64,000 nt of DNA, taken from positions 372,001 to 436,000 of the forward strand of contig CAWFQA010000002.1 in the NCBI GenBank assembly GCA_963817855.1, read 5' to 3'. The notes beneath the pieces are model-generated. The model was not told the origin of the DNA and ran no database searches. It saw nothing but the letters and a program-made list of their open reading frames with translations. Positions 51,755 to 60,696 of this stretch are shown piece by piece. This DNA is from JAKAAZ01 sp963817855 (GTDB lineage Bacteria; Acidobacteriota; Terriglobia; Terriglobales; Acidobacteriaceae). A program made the translations under genes and the position numbers. Within the stretch, counting starts at the first letter, position 1. Each line of letters opens with the position of its first letter.

Positions 51755-53277
51755 AGCAATTGCGATGAGTTCGCCTTGTTCCGCCGCCACATCGTCGCCG
51801 AACGCATCGCCGCATAGATCGGAACACCTGCCGCCACAATTGCCAGCCCCGGCCACGTTGTCGCAGGACGATACATGAACAGCACCACCACAATCACGCT
51901 GCCGCCCGCAATGTACAGCAACGGCAGCCACGGATATCCCCACACACGATACGGTCGATTTGCATCCGGCCGCTTGATCCGCAATCGAATCACCCCGGCA
52001 ATGGTGAGAATGTAGAACAGCAGCGCTGCGGAAATCACATAGTCCAGCAAATTGCTGTACAGGTTTCCGTATTCCTTTGTGATTGGATTCCACGTGCGCG
52101 GCAATACCAAAAACACGGTCCAGACTCCCTGGATCGCCAATCCCCAACCGGGCACGCGAGCGCGATTCAGTCTGCCCGCAGGGCGAAAGAAAAGTCCATC
52201 ATGCGCCATTGCGTAGAACACGCGCGCTCCCGCCAGCGTCATCGCGTTCACCGTGCCAAAGGTTGAAACCATGATGGCGATCGCCATCAACGCCGCTCCC
52301 GCGTAGGGATAAATGCTCTGCAATGCCGCGGTCGCCACGCGATCGGCAGGCGCATGTTGAATCGCGCTCAACGGCAGGGTGCAAAGATAGGCGACATTCG
52401 CCAGCAGATACAGCACGATCACCGACGAAGTCCCGAGGCCGAGAGCCAACGGCAAATTGCGTGCCGGATTCTTCACTTCGGCGGCGACAAATGTAATGTC
52501 GTGCCACGCATCAGCCGCAAACAGCGACCCCGACTGCGCAATGCAGATGGCCAAAAACATTCCCAGCCCGGTTGAGGCATCCATCCCTCGAGCAAATGAA
52601 ACGGGATGGCGCACCGACCAGAAGCGGTGAAAATTTTCGATCACGGCCGCGTGATGAATACCGATGGTGCAACCCAGTGCCACCAGCGCCACCAGCGCTC
52701 CTATTTTGGCAACTGTAAAAATGTTTTGCAGGATGCGCCCGTAGTTCAGTCCCAAAGTGTTCGCAAACGTCAGCACCACCACAATTGCAATAGCCAGCAG
52801 TTGTGTCGTCGACAACGAAACAAAGTAATTCCCAAACACCTGGACCGGCGCAACTATGTAATGGTTGTCAGCCACGGAAGGCATCAATACGCCGGCAAAT
52901 CGCGCAAACGCAATCGCAACCGCCGCAATCGTTCCGGTCTGGATCACCGTCCACAGCGTCCAGCCATACAAGAATCCGATCAGCGGAGAAAATGCCTCGC
53001 GCAGGTACACGTACATCCCGCCGGCTTCCGGCATCATGGCCGCCAGCTCCCCGTACGTCAGTCCCGCCGTCACGGTCAGCACGCCGGTCACCACCCAGGC
53101 GACCAGCAACCATCCCGGACTGGCAATCAGGCGAGCCATTTCTGCCGGCACAATAAAAATGCCGGAGCCCACCATGATGCCGATCACAATCATCGATGAG
53201 TCGAACAGCCCCAAACCACGGGTGAAGTGTCGCGGTCTAGTCTTCTCTTCTGCGTCCCCAACCGGGCTCAGGGTCAT
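51751..53277 (-). CDS. APC-family amino acid permease
   Basis: A 508-residue transporter with 12 predicted membrane segments. The first carries the APC unwound motif MIVIGIMVGSGIFIVP (~25-40); a consensus loop at ~75 reads YGELAAMMPEAGGMYVYLREAFSPLIGFLYGW. The end is short and basic. It should take up amino acids or polyamines with protons. The ATG at 53277 gives a normal N-terminus (MTLSPVGDAEEKTRP); the frame is open for another 88 codons but that part is not permease-like. No ribosome site is visible at 53277. It follows the outer-membrane protein gene by 64 bases. Confidence 0.9.
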   Translation of the reverse strand: MTLSPVGDAEEKTRPRHFTRGLGLFDSSMIVIGIMVGSGIFIVPAEMARLIASPGWLLVAWVVTGVLTVTAGLTYGELAAMMPEAGGMYVYLREAFSPLIGFLYGWTLWTVIQTGTIAAVAIAFARFAGVLMPSVADNHYIVAPVQVFGNYFVSLSTTQLLAIAIVVVLTFANTLGLNYGRILQNIFTVAKIGALVALVALGCTIGIHHAAVIENFHRFWSVRHPVSFARGMDASTGLGMFLAICIAQSGSLFAADAWHDITFVAAEVKNPARNLPLALGLGTSSVIVLYLLANVAYLCTLPLSAIQHAPADRVATAALQSIYPYAGAALMAIAIMVSTFGTVNAMTLAGARVFYAMAHDGLFFRPAGRLNRARVPGWGLAIQGVWTVFLVLPRTWNPITKEYGNLYSNLLDYVISAALLFYILTIAGVIRLRIKRPDANRPYRVWGYPWLPLLYIAGGSVIVVVLFMYRPATTWPGLAIVAAGVPIYAAMRSATMWRRNKANSSQLL

Positions 53278-53341
53278 ATGTACACAACATAGAGACGCGG
53301 CGCGTTCGGCGCAACGCTTTCTTTGTCGGATGGCTGAGTTG

Positions 53342-54943
53342 TTAAAAGCGGAACTGGTACCCGGTGGCCACGGCAAGGCTGGCGTGGAAGTTGCAGTATT
53401 GCTCGGAAAGTACGCTAACAGGCGGTTGCAGCGGATCGGAGTGTGGCGTAGGATCATGCACCAGAGTCGAACCCAGGTTGAACTGAAGCGCGGAATGCTT
53501 CGACGGATAGTATTCAATGGTGCCGCCAAAATTCTGCGCAAACTGCGTCGTGCTTAAGTAGCTGCCATGGACGAGAGGCGTATCGTAGTGGACCCATCCA
53601 GGCCTAATCTCCGCGAACGCTCCCCATGATCGGTAGGGTCGGCCTATTTTCAATCCTGCAAGCAACTCGTGCACATCGCCAGGCTGCTTGTATGTATCGT
53701 TGCTTGGAAAAAAGTTGAACTCCCCGTCGAAGTATGCGTACTTTGCAAAACGATAATCGAAGTCAAATCCAAAGCCGGTATGAATATCCTGGCACGATGG
53801 ACAATTTCTGTTGCTCACCGGCAGCCCGACGCTGGCCATTTGGAAACCCATTTTCCAACGCGGATCGGATTTCCATTCCGGGATTTCGCCCGTCTCTTCC
53901 AGGTATCCTCCGCCCGCCGCCATCAGATAGTCCTTCTCCGGGTAGCGATACCATGGAGATTTCCCGGCCAATAGATTTGAGAAGGTGTGACTCGGTGCCA
54001 GCGCCCCACGGAGGACCTTGTACTCCATCGCGGGACTGCCTTTCGCCAGCCGATCAACGAATTCCCTCTCAATCGCATCTTCCATCACGATCCATCCCGT
54101 ACCCACCACCGGCGTAGTGACAAAGTCCACCCACCCGGTGTTATTGGTCGCTGGCTTGTAATGCACTCCGTTCTTCTCCTGACACGGATAAAAACCGCAG
54201 GTGGGCACGTAGGTGTAGCCGCCCTCATTGCCGATCGCAGCCTCGCTGAGCACAGGTCCAATCTCGAAATATGCCGAATACGCGGCCGCCCACAACATCG
54301 CTTGCAGCCGGCTGTGCCAGTATGCCGACGAACGGCCAAACCTGGCGGACCGTCCCCGCGGGTCGTTCTGCAGGAAAATATCTCCGGAGACGGATCCCTG
54401 CAAGGGATGCCCAATGTAATTGACCAGGAAATCGTCGCCATCACCCCAGCGGTACATATCGAAATGGTTGGCCGAAGCAAAGTAATCTTGCCAGAAAGGT
54501 TTATGGAACAGAAGGTAACGAGCGTAGGGATCGCTGACGATGCGAAACGTATGTTCGATCGCTAGAAATTCTACCGACTGCCAGATTGCGGGACCCCAAT
54601 TCAGGGAACCCTTCGATGTGTCGACGAGCAGTGGTGGCGCGTCGAATCGCAGAACTCCCCCACTTGGAATCCCGGAGCCCGGCGAGATCATGCATCCTGC
54701 TGAAAGGTCGGTCTCCGAAGCGAAATTGCAGGCGGTCAAGAACCTCGGCTGCCATACGGTGTTTTCCGGAAGATGAATGTGCGGTGAAGGCGCGGCTTCC
54801 AACGCCGGGGATGGCGCAGAAATGGGAATCGGCGACATATCACCTGCGGGGTCGTTAGCGGATGTTCCGTATCCGTGGCTACATGCAGCGGTCGCTAGAA
54901 AGAGGCATAGCATCAGGACGACTCGGGATCGAAAGCATCCCAA
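53342..54943 (-). CDS. Outer-membrane beta-barrel protein, unknown function
   Basis: The likely start is a TTG at 54943, with AGGGGA about 9 bases upstream, giving 533 residues. The first 20 (MGCFRSRVVLMLCLFLATAAC) look like a lipoprotein signal with Cys after TAA, though Thr at -3 is unusual. The middle (NYIGHPLQGSVSGDIFLQND, VDFVTTPVVGTGWIVMEDAIER) recalls the DUF3943 arrangement. The C-terminal ~180 residues alternate strands like a small barrel and end ATGYQFRF. An ATG at 54913 and the longer frame to 55138 are alternatives. I do not know its function. Confidence 0.72.
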   Translation of the reverse strand: MGCFRSRVVLMLCLFLATAACSHGYGTSANDPAGDMSPIPISAPSPALEAAPSPHIHLPENTVWQPRFLTACNFASETDLSAGCMISPGSGIPSGGVLRFDAPPLLVDTSKGSLNWGPAIWQSVEFLAIEHTFRIVSDPYARYLLFHKPFWQDYFASANHFDMYRWGDGDDFLVNYIGHPLQGSVSGDIFLQNDPRGRSARFGRSSAYWHSRLQAMLWAAAYSAYFEIGPVLSEAAIGNEGGYTYVPTCGFYPCQEKNGVHYKPATNNTGWVDFVTTPVVGTGWIVMEDAIEREFVDRLAKGSPAMEYKVLRGALAPSHTFSNLLAGKSPWYRYPEKDYLMAAGGGYLEETGEIPEWKSDPRWKMGFQMASVGLPVSNRNCPSCQDIHTGFGFDFDYRFAKYAYFDGEFNFFPSNDTYKQPGDVHELLAGLKIGRPYRSWGAFAEIRPGWVHYDTPLVHGSYLSTTQFAQNFGGTIEYYPSKHSALQFNLGSTLVHDPTPHSDPLQPPVSVLSEQYCNFHASLAVATGYQFRF

Positions 54944-55595
54944 GTAAATTCTTCCCCTCGTCCAGGATCGAGAACGTCCCGCCTCGCAAACCGAATTTCT
55001 GCGCAGAACCCCAGCTTTCCGTACCATCACCGGCACCGCACCAAACCGCAACATCGGCAGTTGCTCTGGCTTCCCTTCCCTCCACGGCGGATCGCGCATC
55101 TCAGCGCTGTAAACGTATCCGGTAGTCGACACTTCCAATCACTGCAATTGAATTCGCAATCACTGCAGCTGAACTCACATTAGGCGAGTCACGCATTTTA
55201 TTCGTCTATCAAAAGAACTAGTCTCGCGACTTTCTTGATCTCCATCGCGTGAAAGTTTTGTTACAGCAGACAGACGCATATCTTGATTGCGCAGAATGGG
55301 AAAACAGGAGTCGCGCGCCCCGATTCACTCCCTCGAAAGGGCCGGTCCCGTGCTCCAAGATTTCAGAAATACTTGCATGATTTGGAGGTATACTCGGCGA
55401 GAAATTTCCTGCGCTAGAGTCTGGCTCCACTCAGCTCGGTCGAAGTGGTTGCGGCCGACGTTGTCGAGCGTCGTCGTTTTGGCCTATCCTCAGTCAGTTA
55501 TCGAAACTTATACTTTTGTCGAATTCGGTCCAACATTTCTCTGACAATTTCGCAATTCGCGTTCAATTGCTCGACACTTCAGCCAGGAGAATCTT
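54944..55595. other. 652-base stretch before xylB with no supported gene
   Basis: Holds the leader of the outer-membrane protein, a tandem repeat at 55136-55177 and the xylB upstream region. A TATACT at about 55510 lacks a recognisable -35. Small frames here have no family features. Confidence 0.45.
55136..55177. repeat. Tandem 21-base direct repeat
   Basis: Two adjacent 21-base units, both beginning CAATCACTGCA and continuing (A/G)(T/C)TGAA(T/C)TC(G/A): 17 of 21 positions agree. It lies about 200 bases upstream of the outer-membrane protein start and 420 before xylB, where it could be a pair of regulator sites. Confidence 0.5.
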
Positions 55596-57089
55596 GTGCT
55601 CTTTTTAGGAATTGATGTTGGTACCGGCGGTTCCCGAGCCGTTCTGATCGATGAGGCTGGAAAGGTTGTTGCTTCCCACGCCACGGAACACGTGCCATTC
55701 CGGTCCAAATCTCCTGGCTGGGCGGAGCAAGACCCAGAAGACTGGTGGCGCGCCTCCCAGGAATCCATCCGCACCGTTCTCTCCGCCGCCGCGTGTTCTC
55801 CGACCGACATCGCTGCCGTCGGGCTGACAGGACAGATGCACGGGGCTGTCCTGCTCGACGCCGACGGAAAAGTCCTTCGCCCCTCGCTCATCTGGTGCGA
55901 CACGCGCAGTGGACCCCAATGCGACTGGCTGCACGCCACACTCGGCCGCGAGCATGTCATCGACCTCACCTGCAATCCCGCGCTTCCTAACTTCACGCTG
56001 ACAAAAATTCTCTGGGTCCGCGAACATGAGCCGCAGATTTTCGCGCGCATCGCCCACATCCTGTGCCCAAAAGATTATGTCCGCTTCCGTCTTAGCGGCG
56101 TCTACGCAATGGATGTTCAGGAAGCCTCCGGCACGCTCTTGCTCGACGTCACCAATCGCCGCTGGTCCATTCCGATGGCCGAAGCCTCCGGCATTCCACT
56201 GGAGTGGCTGCCGCAATTGTTTGAGTCCGCCGATGTCTGCGCCACGGTCAGCAATTCCGCCGCTGCCGCCACCGGCCTCATCGCAGGCACGCCCATCGTT
56301 GCCGGCGCCGGCGATCAGGGCGCAGGCGCGGTTGGTATGGGAATTCTCAAACCCGGTTCTGTCAGCGCTACCATCGGCACCTCCGGCGTGGTTTTCGCCG
56401 CTACCGATGCGCCAATTCGCGATCCGCTCGGTCGATTGCACACCTTCTGTCACGCCGTACCCGGCCGCTGGCACGTCATGGGAGTCACCCAGGCCGCAGG
56501 TCTTTCGCTGCGCTGGTTTCGCGACGTCATCAGTGCCGGCGCGCAGAACCAACCCGCCTCCTACGATCACTTGATGACCCTCGCCGCCGAAGCTCCCGCC
56601 GGCAGCCAGGGCGTCTTCTGGGCTCCGTATCTCTTCGGTGAGCGCACTCCACACCTCGATCCAGACGTCCGCGCTGCGTTCATCGGCCTCACGGCATCCC
56701 ATCGCCAGCCGCACCTGACACGCTCTGTACTCGAAGGCGTCGCATACAGTCTGCGCGATACGTTCACGTTGTTTGCGGAGCTTGGCATTCCCGTCCGAGG
56801 CGTGCGTCTCGGTGGCGGCGGCGCTCGTGGTCCGCTGTGGCGCCAAATTCAAGCCGACATCTACGGTCGTCCTGTTGAACTTCTCGTCGCCGAAGAAGGT
56901 GGTGCGTACGGTGCGGCATTGCTCGCCGGTGTCGGCGCAGGTGCGTGGCCGGATATCGATGCCGCCTGCGAGTCTTCCATTCGCGTCGCAGAAACCATTC
57001 GTCCCGATCTCGCGGCCGTCGACGTTTATGACCGCGGCTATCAAACCTATCGCAAGCTGTATCCTGCACTCGCCAGCTTGCGCGCTTGA
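55596..57089 (+). CDS. xylB: Xylulokinase
   Basis: A 497-residue FGGY kinase starting at a GTG with AGGAGA upstream. The motifs are GIDVGTGGSRAVLID (phosphate 1), GLTGQMHGAVLLD (the MHG of xylulokinases), the catalytic Asp in GAGDQGAGAVGMG, and ATIGTSGVV plus LGGGGARGPLW in the second domain. It makes xylulose-5-phosphate for the pentose phosphate pathway. This fits the xylan-directed GH3/GH39 enzymes of the window, although no xylose isomerase is present. It lies 9 bases before glpK on one transcript. Confidence 0.93.
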   Translation: MLFLGIDVGTGGSRAVLIDEAGKVVASHATEHVPFRSKSPGWAEQDPEDWWRASQESIRTVLSAAACSPTDIAAVGLTGQMHGAVLLDADGKVLRPSLIWCDTRSGPQCDWLHATLGREHVIDLTCNPALPNFTLTKILWVREHEPQIFARIAHILCPKDYVRFRLSGVYAMDVQEASGTLLLDVTNRRWSIPMAEASGIPLEWLPQLFESADVCATVSNSAAAATGLIAGTPIVAGAGDQGAGAVGMGILKPGSVSATIGTSGVVFAATDAPIRDPLGRLHTFCHAVPGRWHVMGVTQAAGLSLRWFRDVISAGAQNQPASYDHLMTLAAEAPAGSQGVFWAPYLFGERTPHLDPDVRAAFIGLTASHRQPHLTRSVLEGVAYSLRDTFTLFAELGIPVRGVRLGGGGARGPLWRQIQADIYGRPVELLVAEEGGAYGAALLAGVGAGAWPDIDAACESSIRVAETIRPDLAAVDVYDRGYQTYRKLYPALASLRA

Positions 57090-57098
57090 TCGAAAACG

Positions 57099-58601
57099 AT
57101 GACTGTCATCCTCGGACTCGATCAGGGAACCAGCAGCTCGCGTGCCGTGTTGATGCGTACCGACGGCACCCTGTCCCACATCGCCCAGCGCGAGCTGCCG
57201 CAGATCTATCCGCAGCCCGGCTGGGTCGAGCAGGATCCGGAGGCCATCTGGTCCTCGCAGGCCGCAGCGGTGCGTGCGGTTCTCGGCGACGCCGATCTCG
57301 ACCCCGCCGCCATTCACTGCATCGGCATCACCAACCAACGCGAAACCACTCTCGTGTGGGAGCGAGCTACCGGTCGCCCCATTGCCAACGCCATTGTCTG
57401 GCAGGATCGCCGCACCGCCGACGATTGCGTCCAACTCGCCGCAAGCGAACATAACGGCCGCAACATCGAAACGCTGGTCACTGAAAAAACCGGCCTTGTC
57501 CTCGACGCTTATTTCTCCGCCAGCAAAATTCGCTGGATCTTGCAGCATGTTCCCGGCGCGCGCGCTCAGGCGCAAGCTGGCCGACTCGCATTCGGCACCG
57601 TCGACAGCTGGCTCGTCTGGAAACTCACCCGCGGTCGTCGCCACATCACCGATGTCTCTAATGCCTCGCGCACCCTGCTCTTCAACATCCACACGCTAAG
57701 CTGGGATGATGAGCTACTCGACATCTTCGACATCCCCCGTTCCATGCTGCCGGAAGTTGTCGACTCCAGCGGCGATCTCGCCATCGGTACCGAACTTCTT
57801 CCCCACGGAAAAATTACCGGCATCGCGGGCGATCAGCAGGCCGCGCTCTTCGGTCAGATGTGCCTTCGTCCCGGCATGGCGAAAAATACCTACGGGACTG
57901 GCTGCTTCCTGATGCTGCAAACCGGCACTACGCCAGTTCGCTCTCCACATCGGCTGCTCACAACCGTCGCCTGGCGAATCGCCGGCCAAACCAATTACGC
58001 GCTCGAAGGCAGCATCTTTGTCGCTGGCGCGGCCATCCAGTGGATGCGCGATGGTCTCGGCATCCTCAACAGTGCGCCCGAGGTCGAGGCCCTCGCAGCC
58101 TCCGTTTCTGATAGTGGCGGCGTCATCTTTGTGCCCGCGCTTACAGGCCTTGGCGCGCCTCATTGGGACCCGCACGCACGCGGCGCCATCTTCGGCATCA
58201 CCCGTGGCGCAACTCGCGCTCATCTCGCTCGCGCTGCACTCGAGGGCATCGCGCTCCAGGTTGCGGATATTGTTCGGGCCATGGAAACCAATGCGAACGA
58301 CTCTTCCGGCAGTTTACGAGTTGATGTGCTTCGCGTCGATGGCGGCGCTTCGATCAACGATCTTCTGATGCAGATGCAGGCCGACGTGCTTGGCATCCCT
58401 ATCGTGCGCTCGCAAACGTCTGAAGCCACCGCGCTTGGCGCCTGCTACCTCGCGGGCCTGGGTGCGGGCATCTGGTCCAAGGTAGAGGAGGTGGAGCAGC
58501 AATGGTGTGAGTCGCGCCGCTTCGAGCCGCAAATCGACGCCGAAAAACGAAGCCGCAAACTGGCCGAATGGCATCGTGCCATCCAACGCGCTCGCGGCTG
58601 A
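57099..58601 (+). CDS. glpK: Glycerol kinase
   Basis: A 500-residue FGGY kinase of normal length. It has LGLDQGTSSSRAVL, the glycerol-site region GITNQRETTLVWERATG and IVWQDRRTADDC, the catalytic Asp in GIAGDQQAALFGQ, and YGTGCFLMLQTG. It phosphorylates glycerol to glycerol-3-phosphate. Its coupling to xylB (9-base gap) is unusual, as glpK normally sits with glpF or glpD. The shared FGGY fold allows that its physiological substrate is another polyol, but the glycerol-kinase blocks are strong. Confidence 0.93.
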   Translation: MTVILGLDQGTSSSRAVLMRTDGTLSHIAQRELPQIYPQPGWVEQDPEAIWSSQAAAVRAVLGDADLDPAAIHCIGITNQRETTLVWERATGRPIANAIVWQDRRTADDCVQLAASEHNGRNIETLVTEKTGLVLDAYFSASKIRWILQHVPGARAQAQAGRLAFGTVDSWLVWKLTRGRRHITDVSNASRTLLFNIHTLSWDDELLDIFDIPRSMLPEVVDSSGDLAIGTELLPHGKITGIAGDQQAALFGQMCLRPGMAKNTYGTGCFLMLQTGTTPVRSPHRLLTTVAWRIAGQTNYALEGSIFVAGAAIQWMRDGLGILNSAPEVEALAASVSDSGGVIFVPALTGLGAPHWDPHARGAIFGITRGATRAHLARAALEGIALQVADIVRAMETNANDSSGSLRVDVLRVDGGASINDLLMQMQADVLGIPIVRSQTSEATALGACYLAGLGAGIWSKVEEVEQQWCESRRFEPQIDAEKRSRKLAEWHRAIQRARG

Positions 58602-58657
58602 CGAAGAAAAACGCCGTCATGCAGTTCGAAGAACGATAGATGCAATCATCGAACTGC

Positions 58658-59101
58658 TCAGTCGTGCGATCCCGGAAGACTCAAGAGAGTACTCGAGCAG
58701 GTGACCGGTTTTGCGTTTCCACCAAAAACACCAAAGTCTTCGCCGCTGCCGAACGATCCTGTCGTCCCCGACCGGGACAACGTAATGTAATCCGAGTGGA
58801 GCGTGTTTGGCCCGAAGTACGAAGGGTCGGAGTTAATGACGCTCACTGTCAGCACCTTGCCACTGCTCGAAAGACACCCGGTACCGGTCGACGTCAGTAC
58901 GACGGTGGAAGCTGTTTTCGTGAACCCTGACCACGGTGTGCAGTTGCCCGCTGTCGGAACGGCAAAGCCTGTTCCGATGTGAGTTGTGCCGCCATGGCCG
59001 AAGCCCCCGTTCACGGCAATGCAGTAGTGTGCCTCCGCGGCGAGGCTGAAGATAGGGAGGAGCAGAAGCAGAAGCAGATGGAATGTCTTGAAGCGAATCA
59101 T
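58658..59101 (-). CDS. Small secreted Gly/Ser/Thr-rich protein, unknown
   Basis: A 147-residue protein with GGAGG before the ATG at 59101 and a signal peptide with a Leu run (HLLLLLLLPIFSLAAEA). The mature ~120 residues are rich in Gly, Ser and Thr, probably beta-stranded, with five Cys that could form disulfides (HYC, GNC, GTGC, VTC among them). No family recognised. It lies alone, convergent with glpK and divergent from the serine hydrolase. Confidence 0.7.
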   Translation of the reverse strand: MIRFKTFHLLLLLLLPIFSLAAEAHYCIAVNGGFGHGGTTHIGTGFAVPTAGNCTPWSGFTKTASTVVLTSTGTGCLSSSGKVLTVSVINSDPSYFGPNTLHSDYITLSRSGTTGSFGSGEDFGVFGGNAKPVTCSSTLLSLPGSHD

Positions 59102-59315
59102 AGGTAGGTTCCTCCTTCGTTCGGTTGGGAACACGTGGAATTTCTAGAGAAGAAATTGAATAAGCTCAACTGGTAATCTCTTCGTGTTTAGGAAGGTAGG
59201 GGATTTCCCGCCGGTCTATCGTTATAGTGCAAAAATGTGAGACGGCGTTGCAAAAAATGTGGCGATTTTCTTGACCGTGAAGGCTCCCCATCGCGATGCA
59301 CTACAATCTCGTACC

Positions 59316-60524
59316 ATGAGCGACTCTTCTTCGAGGTTTGTGGCCCTCGCAGCTCTTTGGATTTCGCTTGCAGTTCCTTTGCTCGCGCAAAAGACAACGC
59401 ACGCCCTTCCCTCCGACAGTGCCATCGATGCAGAAGCAAAGCAGACTATGGCCCGCACGCACGCGAACGGGCTGGCAATCGCTATGATTGACCATGGCCA
59501 GGTGAGCTATGTGCAGGCGTACGGTATCCGCAACACCAAAGGCCAGCCTCTCACCACGAATACAGTGATGTACGGCGCTTCACTCACCAAGATGGTTTTC
59601 GCCTATCAGGTGCTGCAACTGCTCGATCAGGACAAGATCAAACTCGACGCGCCGATCAAAGATGATCTCGAAAAGCCGTTGATCGACTACGGCTCGCACT
59701 CCGACCAGAAGTTCCTCGACAAGTACGGCCCCTATACCGATCTCGCCAACGATCCGCGGTGGCAGAAGATCACGCCACGAATGTCGCTCACGCACTCCAC
59801 CGGTTTCAATAACTTCTGGTTCATCGAGCCCGACCAGAAGCTGCGCATTCACTTTGATCCAGGCACACGCTTCAGCTACTCCGGCGAAGGCTTTAGCCTG
59901 CTCCAGTTCGCTATCGAGCATGGCAAACAGTCGCAGGGCCTCGGCCTCGATGTGGATGACCTGACAACTGCGAATTTTAACCGCCTCGGCATGACGCGCA
60001 CGCGCTTAATGTGGAGACCCGACTTCGCTTCCAACCTTGCCGATGGGTGGAATGATAAAGGCCAGGCGCTACCGCACGATGAACGCAGCAACGTGCGCGT
60101 CGCAGGATCGATGGATACAACCATCAACGATCTCTCAAAGTTCGTTGCGGCCCTGGTGCGCGGCGACGGTCTCAGCGCAGCATCTCGCCGGGAGATGACG
60201 AAGCCGCAGCTCAAAATCACCACGGCCCATGAATTTCCGCCACTGGCGCCAGAAGTTCCCGCGTCAGAGCAACGCAAAGACCTGTACGCGGGCCTTGGCG
60301 TGATTGTCTTTGACGGGCCGCAAGGCCATGGCTTTTTCAAAGGTGGGCACAACCAGCAGACTGCAAACACGGTCGTCTGTCTTGAGAAGAGTCAGCGGTG
60401 CGTCGTCATTCTCTCGAACGATGTTCGAGCGGAGGCAGGCTTCGCCGATCTCGTGAAGTTCATCCTTGGCGATACAGGTGTCCCCTACGACTGGGAGTAC
60501 GGGGACTACGCAGGAAAATCCTAG
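59316..60524 (+). CDS. Beta-lactamase-family serine hydrolase, exported
   Basis: A 402-residue protein with a signal peptide ending PLLAQ (~25). The class C beta-lactamase/DD-peptidase fold shows the SxxK motif in GASLTKMVF (nucleophile Ser), the YxN-position motif FSYSGEGF (Tyr, Ser in place of Ala), and GHNQQ where KTG/HTG stands. This suits esterase or peptidase relatives better than a true beta-lactamase. The substrate is unknown. The ATG at 59316 fits the signal peptide; no ribosome site is clear. Confidence 0.88.
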   Translation: MSDSSSRFVALAALWISLAVPLLAQKTTHALPSDSAIDAEAKQTMARTHANGLAIAMIDHGQVSYVQAYGIRNTKGQPLTTNTVMYGASLTKMVFAYQVLQLLDQDKIKLDAPIKDDLEKPLIDYGSHSDQKFLDKYGPYTDLANDPRWQKITPRMSLTHSTGFNNFWFIEPDQKLRIHFDPGTRFSYSGEGFSLLQFAIEHGKQSQGLGLDVDDLTTANFNRLGMTRTRLMWRPDFASNLADGWNDKGQALPHDERSNVRVAGSMDTTINDLSKFVAALVRGDGLSAASRREMTKPQLKITTAHEFPPLAPEVPASEQRKDLYAGLGVIVFDGPQGHGFFKGGHNQQTANTVVCLEKSQRCVVILSNDVRAEAGFADLVKFILGDTGVPYDWEYGDYAGKS

Positions 60525-60602
60525 AATTTCTTCTAGCTTGTACAAAGGTCGCTTGCCGGTGCCCCATGTCTCGCTTCTGAGCCGTGGGATTTCATTCGCA
60601 CC

Positions 60603-60649
60603 AAAAAACAACCGCATGCAGTCTTCCTTTTCAGAAAGACCGCATGCGG
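60603..60649 (-). terminator. Intrinsic terminator of ppdK
   Basis: On minus a 14-bp stem (60636-60649 with 60612-60625, one G-U) closes a 10-base loop and is followed by TTGTTTTTT. It lies 48 bases after the ppdK stop. Confidence 0.92.
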
Positions 60650-60696
60650 CCAGATGCATCAGCAATTGCAATGTTACTAACTGCGTTTCCGATTCG

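Noticed and set aside
55605..57692. A 695-codon open frame antisense to xylB and glpK
   Set aside because: It mirrors two well-supported kinase genes, its sequence is low-complexity Gly/Ala/Asp-rich, and such antisense frames are typical of high-GC coding DNA.
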